A stretch of DNA of 48,436 nt from Legionella sp. (GCA_031291115.1 JARLJQ010000030.1:1-48436), one strand, 5' to 3'; shown: positions 1 to 9,490, counted from the first letter of the stretch. The notes: generated by a model not told the origin, from the sequence alone. Numbers and translations are program-made.

Positions 1-165
<165 letters not shown>

Positions 166-1008
166 TTAACTGTTTTTTACTAATTTACCAGACTCAGCCA
201 TCCAAAAGACATTATGCTGGATTAACAGACGTTGGCATAATAAAGGCGTATGCTGCAATAAATGATGAAAGTAGGCTTTAGTAAATTGCTGCGCACATAC
301 AGGGCAAGCACACTCTGGATCAATCACCTCAAATTGCATGCGGGTAATGCCATCAGTTAAATCAACCATGCCACTGCGGCTATACACTCGGCCATTAATT
401 GCCGCCTTTGCTGGTTCATCCGTCTCAATGAATTCAATTTCTTTAACACGTAACCGTTGGATTAACTCCGGTTCAAAATCACCTGCTACGTAACGCGGCA
501 AATGAGACCATTTATCCAACTCATCTAAAGTCGATTCATTCGTGTAATTAAAATAAACACCATGCGCTCTTGGCACATTCTGGCGTTGCAGATCAGAAAC
601 AGAGAGAAATGGAGTAATCGAATCAACCCAGTTATCCCAAATTAGAGGATAATCCTGAGCACAGTTTTTAGGCAAAATGACTGCGTTAGGCTTTAAATGG
701 AGTAGTAAATCTATCACCTCAATTACAGTCAATTTAAGTTTAGAACCATCATAAGGAGATCTTAGGGTATAAATACCTTCCTTATTCGCCACAAGCATTG
801 ATGCATTTAAAATAATCGAACCGGACCAACCCAAATAGTGGGCTAAATCAGGTAGGCTGTTTAATAAAGCAATCCCGGGCTTATGTAATAAAGACTCGAT
901 AGAGTAAGATACTGCATTAACCTTTGCTTCCTTCCAATTTTCTGCGGTAAGGCACAAACCGGCTTCGGTGGTTACAACCGGAATAAAATTTTGCACTGCA
1001 GCCAACAT
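166..1008 (-). CDS. Tgt-like protein with altered active site
   Basis: The 280-residue product resembles tRNA-guanine transglycosylase (Tgt), which exchanges G34 for preQ1 in queuosine tRNAs. Seen: an N-terminal stretch with HKPG (42-45), GW.G (60-63) and DGSK (87-90) like Tgt, and a C-terminal zinc-site pattern CxCxxC (C233, C235, C238) with H265. Family Tgts are about 370-400 residues; roughly 100 are missing from the middle, including the substrate-binding region. By motif alignment, the TDSGGFQ aspartate becomes N68 and the nucleophile in FDCVMPTR becomes E195. The start has AGGAGA seven bases upstream, and the gene follows queA by 16 bp, so it is translated within a queuosine operon. I infer a non-catalytic or re-purposed paralogue, loosely analogous to the eukaryotic QTRT2 subunit; a catalytic Tgt would have to be elsewhere. 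Certain of the family, unsure of function. Confidence 0.75.
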   Translation of the reverse strand: MLAAVQNFIPVVTTEAGLCLTAENWKEAKVNAVSYSIESLLHKPGIALLNSLPDLAHYLGWSGSIILNASMLVANKEGIYTLRSPYDGSKLKLTVIEVIDLLLHLKPNAVILPKNCAQDYPLIWDNWVDSITPFLSVSDLQRQNVPRAHGVYFNYTNESTLDELDKWSHLPRYVAGDFEPELIQRLRVKEIEFIETDEPAKAAINGRVYSRSGMVDLTDGITRMQFEVIDPECACPVCAQQFTKAYFHHLLQHTPLLCQRLLIQHNVFWMAESGKLVKNS

Positions 1009-1024
1009 TCTCTATCTCCTGAGC

Positions 1025-2038
1025 CTAAAGCAATAAACTTGTATCACCATAACTAAAAAATCGATATTCTTTATCTATTGCTTCCTGATAAAGCGCCATT
1101 GCTTCTTTGTGACCAATAAAAGCAGAAACCAACATCAATAAAGTGGATTCTGGTAAATGGAAATTAGTCATCAAACCGTCGCAAATTTTAAACTGATATC
1201 CAGGATAAATAAAGATTTCCGTGTCTCTACTGCAAGGAGCCAAAGCACCGTCTTGTGCTGCACTTTCAAGACTTCGTAAGGCCGTGGTGCCTACAGCTAT
1301 AACACGATTGCCAGCAGCTTTAGTAGCTTGTACTGCTGCACATAACTCAGGGCTTATGGTAAAAGACTCACGATGCATTTTGTGCTCTAAAATATTATCG
1401 CAACGAACCGGTCTAAACGTTCCAGCCCCAACATGCAAAGTAACGTAGGCTATGTTAATACCCTTAGAGTGTAATTTGGAAATAACTGCCTCATCAAAAT
1501 GTAAGCCGGCTGTAGGCGCTGCTACAGAGCCTTCGTATTTGGCGTACACTGTCTGGTAACGATCTTCATCCGCAATCTCATCATCGCGGGTAATATATGG
1601 AGGCAAGGGCATATGTCCTACTCCATGTAATAACTCCAATACATCTGTATGGGCTTTACAGATAAATAAATCATCGTCTCGGCCTAATACTTCAAGCTGT
1701 CCGTTTTTTTCCAAATGAATAATGCCACCGGCTCTTAATGCTTTGCTGGCTTTGATGTGCGCAAGAAACGTATATTCTCCAGTAATACGCTCAACCAATA
1801 GTTCAACCTTACCACCCGTAGCTTTTTGTCCATAAAGCCGCGCAGGAATCACCTTAGAGTCATTCATTACCAAAAGATCACCAGGATTTAAAAAATCAGC
1901 AAGGTCTCTGAATTGATGATGACCGTGTTCACCCCGCTCCCGATTAAAGGTGAGTAATCGTGAATCACTACGATGGTCTAATGGATATTGAGCAATCAGC
2001 TCTGGAGGCAAATCAAAATGGAAATCCTGTTTATTCAT
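1025..2038 (-). CDS. queA: S-adenosylmethionine:tRNA ribosyltransferase-isomerase QueA
   Basis: QueA transfers and isomerises the ribosyl part of SAM onto preQ1 in tRNA to make epoxyqueuosine, a cytoplasmic step of queuosine synthesis. The 337-residue protein has the family length and the hallmark segments YPLDHRSDSRLL near the N-terminus, DLLVMNDSKVIPARL, SVAAPTAGLHF and HVGAGTFRPV. The open frame extends 15 codons upstream, but family alignment points to the ATG at 2036-2038 (MNKQDFHFDLPPELIAQ). The ribosome site there is weak. It is followed after 16 bp by the Tgt-like gene, the usual queA-tgt order, but that partner is degenerate. Confidence 0.96.
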   Translation of the reverse strand: MNKQDFHFDLPPELIAQYPLDHRSDSRLLTFNRERGEHGHHQFRDLADFLNPGDLLVMNDSKVIPARLYGQKATGGKVELLVERITGEYTFLAHIKASKALRAGGIIHLEKNGQLEVLGRDDDLFICKAHTDVLELLHGVGHMPLPPYITRDDEIADEDRYQTVYAKYEGSVAAPTAGLHFDEAVISKLHSKGINIAYVTLHVGAGTFRPVRCDNILEHKMHRESFTISPELCAAVQATKAAGNRVIAVGTTALRSLESAAQDGALAPCSRDTEIFIYPGYQFKICDGLMTNFHLPESTLLMLVSAFIGHKEAMALYQEAIDKEYRFFSYGDTSLLL

Positions 2039-2140
2039 GGCGCAACCTGGAAATAAATTGGCGTCATTATACACCGAATGCAAAGATTGAGCATCCTATT
2101 AAATAATGAAATCAAATTCGCATAGAAAAAAGGAACTCGT

Positions 2141-2551
2141 TTAGAAAATTGTCAGTAACACCGCACAGATTATCCAAATTACTGAACTGGTAAAATAAGG
2201 ATAAGGATAGGGCTTATGAGTTTTTCTAATAGACCAAAAATTCAATAAAACTACTGGAAGCACAGACACTGCAGTGAGCAATATAATTAAAGCGGCTTCT
2301 TCAACCCATTGGTTCCAGGGAAGAATACGAGTTATATAAATTACATCCTGCCCCAGTAATTCACGACAATAATACGCGGCCCATAAAACCCAATAATCAA
2401 ACGTATAAACTAGCCATGAAGCAACAATCAAAGGAAAAAATAAAGCCACTCCCTTAATGGCATACATTTTTTTAAATGTCCGGATAAATTCTTGTGAAAA
2501 AAAGACGACGATAGAGGCAATAAAAATAACTGCAGCTAGAGTAAATAACAT
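2141..2551 (-). CDS. Small multi-pass membrane protein, function unknown
   Basis: A 136-residue very hydrophobic protein with about four predicted membrane segments (near 5-22, 30-50, 82-103 and 118-135). It has a basic, tyrosine- and proline-rich loop (KTHKPYPYPYF) before the last segment. The frame is open for eight more codons upstream, but the ATG at 2549-2551 has AAGGAG seven bases before it and was chosen. No catalytic motif is evident and I do not recognise a named family. It lies downstream of uup on the same strand but is separated from it by a palindromic element, so it is probably a separate transcription unit. Confidence 0.7.
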   Translation of the reverse strand: MLFTLAAVIFIASIVVFFSQEFIRTFKKMYAIKGVALFFPLIVASWLVYTFDYWVLWAAYYCRELLGQDVIYITRILPWNQWVEEAALIILLTAVSVLPVVLLNFWSIRKTHKPYPYPYFTSSVIWIICAVLLTIF

Positions 2552-2622
2552 TCTGTGCTCCTTATAATTCAACAATATCTAGGGACGCTTACATTTCGTT
2601 AATAGAAATTACAGCAGATCCG

Positions 2623-2807
2623 AATGACACTAAGTTAAGGAATTATTTCCCTTCTCCCGCTTGTGGGAGAAGGTGGCGCGTAGCGACGGATGAGGGGCTT
2701 TTCTCGTGGAAAAAAGCTAGTACAAGCCACAATCAACACCCTCATCCGCCCTTACGGGCACCTTCTCCCAAACGGGAGAAGGGATAAAATCTTAACTTAA
2801 TACCATT
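2623..2807. mobile_element. MITE-like palindromic element, family A copy 1
   Basis: This 185-bp non-coding element has 17-bp terminal inverted repeats at 2623-2639 and 2791-2807, each 14/17 to the consensus ACTGCCATTAAGTTAAG. Inside are CCCTTCTCCC/GGGAGAAGGG arms, a GTGGCGCGTAGCGACGGATGAGGG-type segment (2673-2696) and its partial complement CCCTCATCCGCCC (2739-2751). The same layout recurs at 40738-40920 and in short form at 7514-7589. There is no ORF inside. It sits between uup and the membrane protein and could end uup transcription. Confidence 0.75.
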
Positions 2808-2820
2808 CGCACCAAGTCCT

Positions 2821-4671
2821 TTACATTCGCTCTTCCAAAGCTTCCCAGCGTGCATAAAACTCCGTCAGTTTCGCCTCATCTTCAGCTACATCCTGACTTA
2901 CTTTCGCAATAACTGATGCTTCTTGTTGGTAAAAATCAGGCTCGGCCATTTTTAAATGCACGGCAGCAATTTTCTTTTCTAATTGCTCGATTTTCTGAGG
3001 TAACTGAGTTAACTCGCGTTGCTCATTAAAGTTTAATTTAGTTGTAGATGAAGTACGTTTCGCAACGGCAGCCTTTGTGGAAACCTCTTTCTGTTGCTGT
3101 TTTTTATGCATTTTATATTCATCATAACCACCAACAAACTCGCTAAACGTTCCATTCTCTTCATAAACCAGAACACTGGTTACTACCTGATTAATAAACG
3201 CCCGGTCATGACTAATCAACATTAAAGTACCAGGATATTCCATCAACAAGCCTTCGAGTAACTCCAATGTTTCTATATCCAAATCATTGGTTGGCTCATC
3301 CATTACTAATAAATTAACAGGTTTAGCGAATAATTTAGCTAATAACAAACGATTACGCTCACCACCAGATAAAACAGATACTGGCTGATTAAAGCGTTCT
3401 GGTGAAAATAAAAATTCACGTAAATAACTGGCAACATGTTTTTGCTTGCCATTAATGGTGACAAAATCTGCACCATCACCCACGTTATACATTACGGTTT
3501 GATCTTCCTGAAGTTGACGGCGCAGTTGATCAAAATAGGCCACACTAAGTGAAGTACCCTGCTTAATATCACCTGACTCAGCTTCAAGCTCACCCAACAA
3601 CAAACGCACTAAGGTAGTTTTACCACAGCCATTAGGGCCGATGATTCCTAACTTATCTCCACGTGTTAATAATAAAGAAAAATCACGTACCAAAGTTTTT
3701 TCGCCCCAGGAGAAATTCACCTGATTGGCTTCAATCACTACAGAACCCGAACGAGCGACATCCAGTGCAATAGTTTTAACCTTTCCTAACTGATTACGAC
3801 GTGCTTTATATTCTTCACGTAAGGCTTTTAGCGCACGAACACGCCCTTCATTACGTGTACGTCGGGCTTTAACTCCAGTCCGAATCCATACCTCTTCATC
3901 AGCCAATTTTTTATCAAATAAATCATTTTGCTTTTGTTCGCTCTGCTGAATGGATTCGCGTCTATCAAGATATGTCTCATAATCACAATCATGCTGATAC
4001 AATGTTCCACGATCAATCTCTACTATACGGTTCACTACCTGACCTAAAAACTCTCTATCATGCGTTACCAGTAACACGGCTCCTTTAAAGGTTTTTAAAT
4101 AGGATTCTAACCATTCAATAGCTTCTATATCCAAATGGTTGGTTGGCTCATCCAATAAAAGTAAATCAGGTGATGCAATAAGTGCGGCTGCTAATAAAAC
4201 ACGTCGCTTCATACCACCGGATAAATTACTCATCTGCTCATTCATCGGAATACTTAAACGAGAAGCCATAGTTTCTATTTGCGGTAATTTATCCCAGGCA
4301 TGCAAATTATCCATTTGTTGTTGGCATGCAGCCAATTTATCCATATCACTTTGTTGGGATAATTCATTAAAGCGTGCTAAAACCTCGCCAACTTCGCCTA
4401 AGCTTTTCACTAAAAAGTGATAAACGGATTCTTCAGCAGTAACGGGAACTTCCTGAGTTAATCCTGCTATGCGTAATCCAGAAAGCTGATTTATTTGCCC
4501 GCTATCAGGCGTGATATCGCCCTGCAATAATTTCAGAAGTGTGGATTTTCCTGCTCCATTTCGACCCACTAAAGCAACCCTGTCCTGAGGCTGTACCTGC
4601 CAATCGGCTTTATTCAGTAATTGATTGCCTGCAATATTAAGGCTCACATCATGAAGGGAAATAATACTCAT
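2821..4671 (-). CDS. uup: ABC-F family ATPase Uup
   Basis: A soluble ABC-F protein with two ATP-binding cassettes and no membrane domain; the family acts on ribosomes, and Uup also affects precise excision of transposons. Cassette 1 has Walker A GRNGAGKST (about 37-45), signature LSGGMKRR and Walker B LLLLDEPTNHLD. Cassette 2 has GPNGCGKTT, LSGGERNR and LLVMDEPTNDLD. A charged linker separates them. The C-terminal ~75 residues are an E/K-rich predicted coiled coil, the part that distinguishes Uup from other ABC-F proteins. Its 616 residues match the family (about 635). It follows ridA by 28 bp, so it is probably the last gene of spoT-ridA-uup. Confidence 0.93.
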   Translation of the reverse strand: MSIISLHDVSLNIAGNQLLNKADWQVQPQDRVALVGRNGAGKSTLLKLLQGDITPDSGQINQLSGLRIAGLTQEVPVTAEESVYHFLVKSLGEVGEVLARFNELSQQSDMDKLAACQQQMDNLHAWDKLPQIETMASRLSIPMNEQMSNLSGGMKRRVLLAAALIASPDLLLLDEPTNHLDIEAIEWLESYLKTFKGAVLLVTHDREFLGQVVNRIVEIDRGTLYQHDCDYETYLDRRESIQQSEQKQNDLFDKKLADEEVWIRTGVKARRTRNEGRVRALKALREEYKARRNQLGKVKTIALDVARSGSVVIEANQVNFSWGEKTLVRDFSLLLTRGDKLGIIGPNGCGKTTLVRLLLGELEAESGDIKQGTSLSVAYFDQLRRQLQEDQTVMYNVGDGADFVTINGKQKHVASYLREFLFSPERFNQPVSVLSGGERNRLLLAKLFAKPVNLLVMDEPTNDLDIETLELLEGLLMEYPGTLMLISHDRAFINQVVTSVLVYEENGTFSEFVGGYDEYKMHKKQQQKEVSTKAAVAKRTSSTTKLNFNEQRELTQLPQKIEQLEKKIAAVHLKMAEPDFYQQEASVIAKVSQDVAEDEAKLTEFYARWEALEERM

Positions 4672-4699
4672 ATTGATAAAACTCTGTATTTTTGATTAA

Positions 4700-5086
4700 T
4701 CATTTTGAATCAGGTAACACCATGACTCCATCCATCTCAACCTGCGCACCGCGCGGTAAGGCTAAAACGCCAACAGCTGCTCTTGCAGGATAAGGCTCAA
4801 CAAAATAACGCCCCATCGCTTCATTAATTAAAGGAAAATGACTTAAGTCAGTCAAATAAACATTTAATTTTGCAATATGCGCCAAACTGCCACCCGCAGC
4901 GTTACAAACAGCGGCTAGATTTTCTAAAACTTGAATTATTTGTTCGCTAATATCCTCACTGCACATATTCATAGTTTCCGGATTCAGGGGTATTTGACCT
5001 GAAAGATAAACGGTATTACCGCATTGTATGGCCTGAGAATAAGTTCCAATTGCTTCTGGAGCTAATTTGGTATGTATCGGTTGCAC
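4700..5086 (-). CDS. ridA: Reactive enamine/imine deaminase RidA
   Basis: RidA hydrolyses the 2-aminoacrylate and related enamine/imine intermediates released by PLP enzymes, protecting other PLP enzymes. The 128-residue protein has the family signatures GTYSQAIQ near the N-terminus, VYLSGQIPL, and [20 protein letters not shown] with the arginine and glutamate of the active pocket. The start is GTG, overlapping the spoT stop by one base (TAGTG), with AAGGAG seven bases upstream inside spoT. The spoT-ridA pairing is common in gammaproteobacteria and implies translational coupling. Confidence 0.95.
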   Translation of the reverse strand: MQPIHTKLAPEAIGTYSQAIQCGNTVYLSGQIPLNPETMNMCSEDISEQIIQVLENLAAVCNAAGGSLAHIAKLNVYLTDLSHFPLINEAMGRYFVEPYPARAAVGVLALPRGAQVEMDGVMVLPDSK

Positions 5087-7236
5087 TAATTATCTCCTTG
5101 TTTGTTTCTATACAAACGCAAGACTACTTTATTTGCTCGCAGCCGTCGCATTACACGAGCCAAATGCGTTCGGTCAATCACACTAATCGAAAAAGTCACT
5201 GCATTATGGCGGCCATCACGTGGGTCAACGTTAATATTTCCGATGTTTGAACCGGCCTCAGAAATAGCCGTTGCTAATGAAGCCAATACACCTCGTTCGT
5301 TTTTAACATCAACCGTAACATCTACCCAATATTCACCTTCAACCTTATCATCCCAACGCAAAGCAACAAATTGCTCCGGATTCACGCGTGAAGTTTTTAG
5401 CATGATGCAATCACTGCTGTGAACTACAATTCCTCTGCCTTGCTGGAAGACGCCGACAATACTGTCGCCTGGGATAGGTTGACAACATTCGCCAAAATGC
5501 ACGACCATGCCTTCAGTACCCTTAATCGCCAGAGGACGTGCTTTATTCCCTTTATCCAGTTCATTAGTGTCATGAGTAACCACCAAACGTTTGGCAATTA
5601 CCATAGCCATCTGATTACCGATACCAATCGCATAAAGCAGATCATCCAGCGCTTTATAATGCAAATCACTTAATATAGCTTGCAAAGACTCAGGCGGGAT
5701 TTTGGCGTAATCGCTCGACAATTCAATTAAAGACTGTTCCAGCAAGCGGCGTCCTAAAACAATGGATTCAGTATTTTGCTGGCTTTTTAAGAAGTGACGA
5801 ATATTGGAGCGTGCTTTTCCGGTGACCACGAAATTGAGCCAGGTAGGATTAGGATGCGCTCCAGGGGCTGTAACTATTTCTACAGTTTGGCCATTGGATA
5901 AAGGAATGCTCAGAGGTACTAAACGCCTGTTGATTCGTGCAGCAACACAACTATTACCGACATCCGAATGCACTGAATAAGCAAAATCAACCGGAGTCGC
6001 CCCTTTAGGCAGCTCCATAATATGCCCCTTGGGAGTAAATACATAAACTTCATCAGGGAATAAATCAATTTTAACGTTTTCAATAAATTCCAGCGAATTC
6101 CCAGTGCTGCGTTGCATTTCCAATAAGCTTTGTACCCACTCTCTGGCACGCAATTGCGCTTCATTGACTTCAAGACCTGATGATTTATAAATCCAGTGTG
6201 CAGCAACCCCGTTATCTGCGACTTTATCCATATCACGAGTACGTATTTGTACTTCAAGTGGTACGCCAAAGGGACCAAATAAAGTGGTGTGTAAAGATTG
6301 ATAGCCGTTCGCCTTGGGAATACCAATATAATCTTTGAAACGCTGGGGAACTGGCTTATAAGTGCAGTGTAATGCGCCTAAAATACGGTAACAGGAATCA
6401 ATGTCTTCCGTAATAACCCGAAACGCGAACACGTCGGTAATTTCAGTAAATGAGGCCTTTTTCTGCCGCATTTTACGGTAAATACTGTATAAATGCTTTT
6501 GTCGACCAAACACTTGCTCATAAGGAATATTTAACTGAGCCAAGGCTTGTTGTAAATCACGCTCGATAGTCTGAGTTAATTCACGGCGATTACCACGCGC
6601 TTTTTCTACAGCGGATTTAATTGCCCGATAACGCATGGGGTATAAAGCTTGAAAGCCCAAGTCTTCAAGACCCACATACACCGAGTGCATACCTAAACGA
6701 TTCGCGATGGGTGCATATATTTCAAGAGTTTCAATAGCAATACGCCGGCGCTTTGCCGCAGGCATGGAGCCTAGCGTACGCATATTGTGTAATCTATCGG
6801 CCAACTTCACGATGATTACACGAATGTCTTTGACCATAGCCAAAACCATTTTACGGAAATTTTCCGCTTGGGCTTCTGCTTTAGATTCAAATTTGATTTT
6901 AGTAAGTTTGGTTACTCCATCAACTAAAGCGGTGATGTCTTCACCGAACAGGCGGGTTAAATCTTCTTTACTAACAGAGGTGTCTTCAACTACATCATGG
7001 AGTAAGGTTGCCATAATGGTTTGATAATCCAGTCGCATTCGCGCAAGGATTAAAGCAGCGGCTACAGGATGAGTGATATAAGGCTCACCAGAACGGCGCA
7101 TTTGGCCGTGGTGTGCTTTCTCAGCAACCAAATAAGCTTGATAACATTTTTCAATTTGGGCTTGTTCAAGATAGCATTTCAGCTCCTCATCAAGCTCCTT
7201 AAAGTAGCTCACGCAGCACTCCCTCACGTCTAACAT
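5086..7236 (-). CDS. spoT: Bifunctional (p)ppGpp synthetase/hydrolase SpoT
   Basis: SpoT makes and degrades the alarmone (p)ppGpp and triggers the stationary-phase programme. Domains in order: HD hydrolase ([35 protein letters not shown]); synthetase ([46 protein letters not shown]); TGS ([18 protein letters not shown]); and C-terminal ACT ([20 protein letters not shown]). The synthetase carries the RxKD motif (RFKD) of bifunctional Rsh/SpoT enzymes rather than the RelA form, and both active sites look intact. The frame opens earlier, but the ATG at 7234-7236 has GAGAGG at good spacing, giving 716 residues (E. coli SpoT is 702). A terminator and repeat separate it from rpoZ, so it probably has its own promoter. 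Confidence 0.96.
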   Translation of the reverse strand: MLDVRECCVSYFKELDEELKCYLEQAQIEKCYQAYLVAEKAHHGQMRRSGEPYITHPVAAALILARMRLDYQTIMATLLHDVVEDTSVSKEDLTRLFGEDITALVDGVTKLTKIKFESKAEAQAENFRKMVLAMVKDIRVIIVKLADRLHNMRTLGSMPAAKRRRIAIETLEIYAPIANRLGMHSVYVGLEDLGFQALYPMRYRAIKSAVEKARGNRRELTQTIERDLQQALAQLNIPYEQVFGRQKHLYSIYRKMRQKKASFTEITDVFAFRVITEDIDSCYRILGALHCTYKPVPQRFKDYIGIPKANGYQSLHTTLFGPFGVPLEVQIRTRDMDKVADNGVAAHWIYKSSGLEVNEAQLRAREWVQSLLEMQRSTGNSLEFIENVKIDLFPDEVYVFTPKGHIMELPKGATPVDFAYSVHSDVGNSCVAARINRRLVPLSIPLSNGQTVEIVTAPGAHPNPTWLNFVVTGKARSNIRHFLKSQQNTESIVLGRRLLEQSLIELSSDYAKIPPESLQAILSDLHYKALDDLLYAIGIGNQMAMVIAKRLVVTHDTNELDKGNKARPLAIKGTEGMVVHFGECCQPIPGDSIVGVFQQGRGIVVHSSDCIMLKTSRVNPEQFVALRWDDKVEGEYWVDVTVDVKNERGVLASLATAISEAGSNIGNINVDPRDGRHNAVTFSISVIDRTHLARVMRRLRANKVVLRLYRNKQGDN

Positions 7237-7403
7237 GGCCATACCTCTCTTTACCCTGTGCCAATATCCGTTTCCTCCATTGCTGAACACGTCAGGTACA
7301 GGAGTATTTCAACTCTATTACAGCTCGGATATTACGGTACATAGATTGGGTGATGAAACCCAACAACATCATTCAGCTTTAAAAAAACTAAACTCTTATT
7401 TAA

Positions 7404-7431
7404 ATAATAGCCTATGAATCTGGCTTATTAA
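7404..7431 (-). promoter_or_regulatory. Possible spoT promoter
   Basis: Reading the minus strand, TTAATA (7426-7431) and TATTAT (7404-7409) are separated by 16 bases in the 360-bp gap between the rpoZ terminator and spoT. The -35 box is poor and the region is AT-rich, so this is a weak call. It is supported mainly by the need for a promoter after the terminator at 7450-7473. Confidence 0.3.
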
Positions 7432-7449
7432 ATAATCCGAACCGCGCAG

Positions 7450-7473
7450 AAAAAAAACGCGCACTAAAGCGCG
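7450..7473 (-). terminator. Rho-independent terminator after rpoZ
   Basis: On the minus strand CGCGC (7469-7473), a six-base loop and GCGCG (7458-7462) are followed by eight T (7450-7457). A GC stem followed directly by a T run fits an intrinsic terminator. It would stop transcripts from yicC-gmk-rpoZ before spoT. Confidence 0.7.
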
Positions 7474-7500
7474 GCTCAGATTTTAAATAATGAGTACTAG

Positions 7501-7602
7501 GATCCTACGTTTTACTGCCATTAAGTTAAGGATTTATTTCCCTTCTCCCACAAGTGGGGGAAGGGATAAACTCTTAACTTAATGGCGGTGACCCTACGTT
7601 TT
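7501..7602. mobile_element. MITE-like element, family A copy 2, with target duplication
   Basis: A short (76-bp) element at 7514-7589 has terminal inverted repeats ACTGCCATTAAGTTAAG (7514-7530) and CTTAACTTAATGGCGGT (7573-7589), matching at 16 of 17 positions. It lacks the ~100-bp interior of copies 1 and 3. Immediately outside both ends are 13-bp direct repeats, GATCCTACGTTTT (7501-7513) and GACCCTACGTTTT (7590-7602), differing at one base, as expected of a target-site duplication. The right repeat overlaps the rpoZ stop codon (7601-7603). The rest of the 364-bp gap 7237-7600 holds the terminator and the possible spoT promoter. Confidence 0.72.
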
Positions 7603-7804
7603 ATTCTTTATCTAAAATATCAGCGGTTACCAGACCTTCTGCGATTTCTCGTAAAGCAACGACAGTAGGCTTATCATTTTCCCACTCAACCATAGGTTGA
7701 TCACCACGAACCGCAATTTGACGTGCACGTTTTGAAGCTACCATTACTAATTCAAAACGATTTGCTACGTGTTCTAAACAATCTTCAACTGTAACTCGTG
7801 CCAT
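7601..7804 (-). CDS. rpoZ: RNA polymerase omega subunit
   Basis: Omega helps fold and hold the beta-prime subunit of RNA polymerase and, with DksA, forms ppGpp-binding surfaces. The 67-residue product begins [10 protein letters not shown] and contains [16 protein letters not shown] and [15 protein letters not shown], the conserved omega core. GGAG lies ten bases before the ATG. It follows gmk by 33 bp in the conserved gmk-rpoZ order. A palindromic element has inserted immediately after the stop codon. Confidence 0.96.
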   Translation of the reverse strand: MARVTVEDCLEHVANRFELVMVASKRARQIAVRGDQPMVEWENDKPTVVALREIAEGLVTADILDKE

Positions 7805-7837
7805 AATTGCATTCTCCGATAACCAAAACTTCGTATC

Positions 7838-8476
7838 TTACTGCGATGACATCAGGAATGAAAGCAATTTTGATTGTTTATTTACCTGCCGCTGTACGCG
7901 AAGGCGGTTTGCAATCACAATTGCTCCTAATTCCATTGCCGCGTGTTCAAAATCGTCATTAACGATTAAGTAATCAAATTCTGGATAATGACTCAATTCA
8001 TCTTGTGCTTTTTTCATGCGATCACTGATGACGTCATGATTATCCTGTTGTCTATTAGTCAGGCGCTGCTTGAGTGCGTCCAAAGACGGCGGAATAATAA
8101 AGATACTCACAGCATCAGGAAAAGAACGTCTGATCTGCTCTGCTCCTTGCCAATCAATATCTAAAACCACATCAATCCCACAAGCTAAACGGGCATTAAT
8201 CTGCTCAATCGAGGTTCCATAAAAGTTATTAAAAACCTTTGCATGCTCTAAAAAAGCATTATCATTAACCATCTTAATGAATTCTTTATCATCTATAAAG
8301 AAATAGTCAACACCATCACGCTCACCAGGGCGCATGGCGCGCGTTGTGTGTGACACAGAAACTTCTATATGATCCAAAGTTTCAATTAACTTTTTTACTA
8401 AACTTGTTTTGCCTCCGCCGGAGGGGGCAGCAACAATAAATAAATTGCCTGAATAATCACCCACAATAATACTCAC
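7838..8476 (-). CDS. gmk: Guanylate kinase
   Basis: Gmk phosphorylates GMP to GDP with ATP, feeding GTP and (p)ppGpp pools. The 212-residue protein has the P-loop APSGGGKTS (about 17-25), [19 protein letters not shown] for GMP binding, and the downstream [11 protein letters not shown] segment. The start used is GTG at 8474-8476, overlapping the yicC stop (GTGA). There is no clear ribosome site, so translational coupling is likely; a GTG four codons later (8464) is an alternative. Operon yicC-gmk-rpoZ. Confidence 0.94.
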   Translation of the reverse strand: MSIIVGDYSGNLFIVAAPSGGGKTSLVKKLIETLDHIEVSVSHTTRAMRPGERDGVDYFFIDDKEFIKMVNDNAFLEHAKVFNNFYGTSIEQINARLACGIDVVLDIDWQGAEQIRRSFPDAVSIFIIPPSLDALKQRLTNRQQDNHDVISDRMKKAQDELSHYPEFDYLIVNDDFEHAAMELGAIVIANRLRVQRQVNKQSKLLSFLMSSQ

Positions 8477-9339
8477 TCAATGTTTTGAATTTGCTCGCGC
8501 ATTTGCTCAATTAATACTTTCATTTCCACAGCGCTCTGTGTTAACTCAACTGAATCAGACTTGGAGCTCAGCGTATTTGCTTCTCTATTTAATTCCTGCA
8601 TCAAAAAATCCAGGCGTCTGCCTGCAATTTTATCACAGCTTAATGTACGACTTACTTCATTAATATGGGTCTGTAAGCGATCTAACTCTTCGCTAACGTC
8701 CAATCGCGCCAAAATCAAAGCAATTTCCTGCTCCACACGCTGCTCTGAAACTTCAAGTTGCACCGTATGCAATCGGGTAAGTAACTTGTCTTTCACTTGC
8801 TGTGCTTGGGTAGAAACAATAACTCGTGAACGTATTACTTCTTTGCCAAGATCTTGCAAACGCGCATCCACATGAACCTTTAAAGCATTGCCTTCAGTGG
8901 CACGAACTTGTTGCAGTTGCCCAATTGCTTCTTCAAATAAAGAAAGCGCTTGTTGCCCTAAGGCATCAACATCAGGCGTACTGATCTGCACTACGCCTGG
9001 CCAGGAAAGCACACGACTCACACCTAAATCATTAGCCAAATGATGTGATGCAGCTAATTTCGTCCCTAAATCAACCAGAGCATTCACCATACCTACATTC
9101 ATAAGCATAGTCTGATTTTCAGAGCCCGTATCTTGATACTTAAGCTGGCACTCTAACTTTCCGCGACTGACTTTATCGCGTAACACAGCGCGTAATTGTG
9201 TTTCGATAAAACGAAAAGACTCAGGTAAGCGGAAGGAAACATCTAAATATCGATGATTTACCGAACGAATTTCCCAGCTAAGGTGTCCTGCATCTATTTG
9301 TCGTTGCACTCGTGCAAAAGCAGTCATACTTTGAAGCAT
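8473..9339 (-). CDS. yicC: YicC family endoribonuclease-type protein
   Basis: YicC-family proteins have been linked to RNA turnover in E. coli, where an endoribonuclease role is reported. The 288-residue product starts [11 protein letters not shown] and has [17 protein letters not shown], then a coiled central region, then [22 protein letters not shown] and the C-terminal [18 protein letters not shown]. These are the family ends, and E. coli YicC is 287 residues. The frame is open 23 codons upstream, but the ATG at 9337-9339 fits the family. It heads the gmk operon and is divergent from rph across about 200 bp. Confidence 0.93.
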   Translation of the reverse strand: MLQSMTAFARVQRQIDAGHLSWEIRSVNHRYLDVSFRLPESFRFIETQLRAVLRDKVSRGKLECQLKYQDTGSENQTMLMNVGMVNALVDLGTKLAASHHLANDLGVSRVLSWPGVVQISTPDVDALGQQALSLFEEAIGQLQQVRATEGNALKVHVDARLQDLGKEVIRSRVIVSTQAQQVKDKLLTRLHTVQLEVSEQRVEQEIALILARLDVSEELDRLQTHINEVSRTLSCDKIAGRRLDFLMQELNREANTLSSKSDSVELTQSAVEMKVLIEQMREQIQNIE

Positions 9340-9490
9340 AAAAATACCAATGAATAAACCTTGCGCGAATATACCGCAAATTAAAGTGATTGGACAGAGA
9401 GCTCTCATTGTTGAGGCGTATAATTTTTATCCTTACACTATTCGATTAAATTTCTATCTAAAAGCTTCCAGAATTCAAGCGGTAAATAGG

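Noticed and set aside
166..1008. Complete catalytic Tgt
   Set aside because: The length is about 100 residues short, the substrate region is missing and both catalytic aspartates are replaced.
1221..1448. Plus-strand open frame inside queA
   Set aside because: It is a shadow of queA: antisense to a strongly conserved coding frame, with no ribosome site and no protein-like composition.
5086..7290. Longer SpoT start at 7290
   Set aside because: The extra residues (MFSNGGNGYWHRVKRG) do not fit the family, and GAGAGG gives good spacing to the ATG at 7236.
7237..7600. Riboswitch or leader RNA upstream of spoT
   Set aside because: The region is explained by the terminator, the palindromic element and AT-rich sequence; no known riboswitch core is visible by eye.
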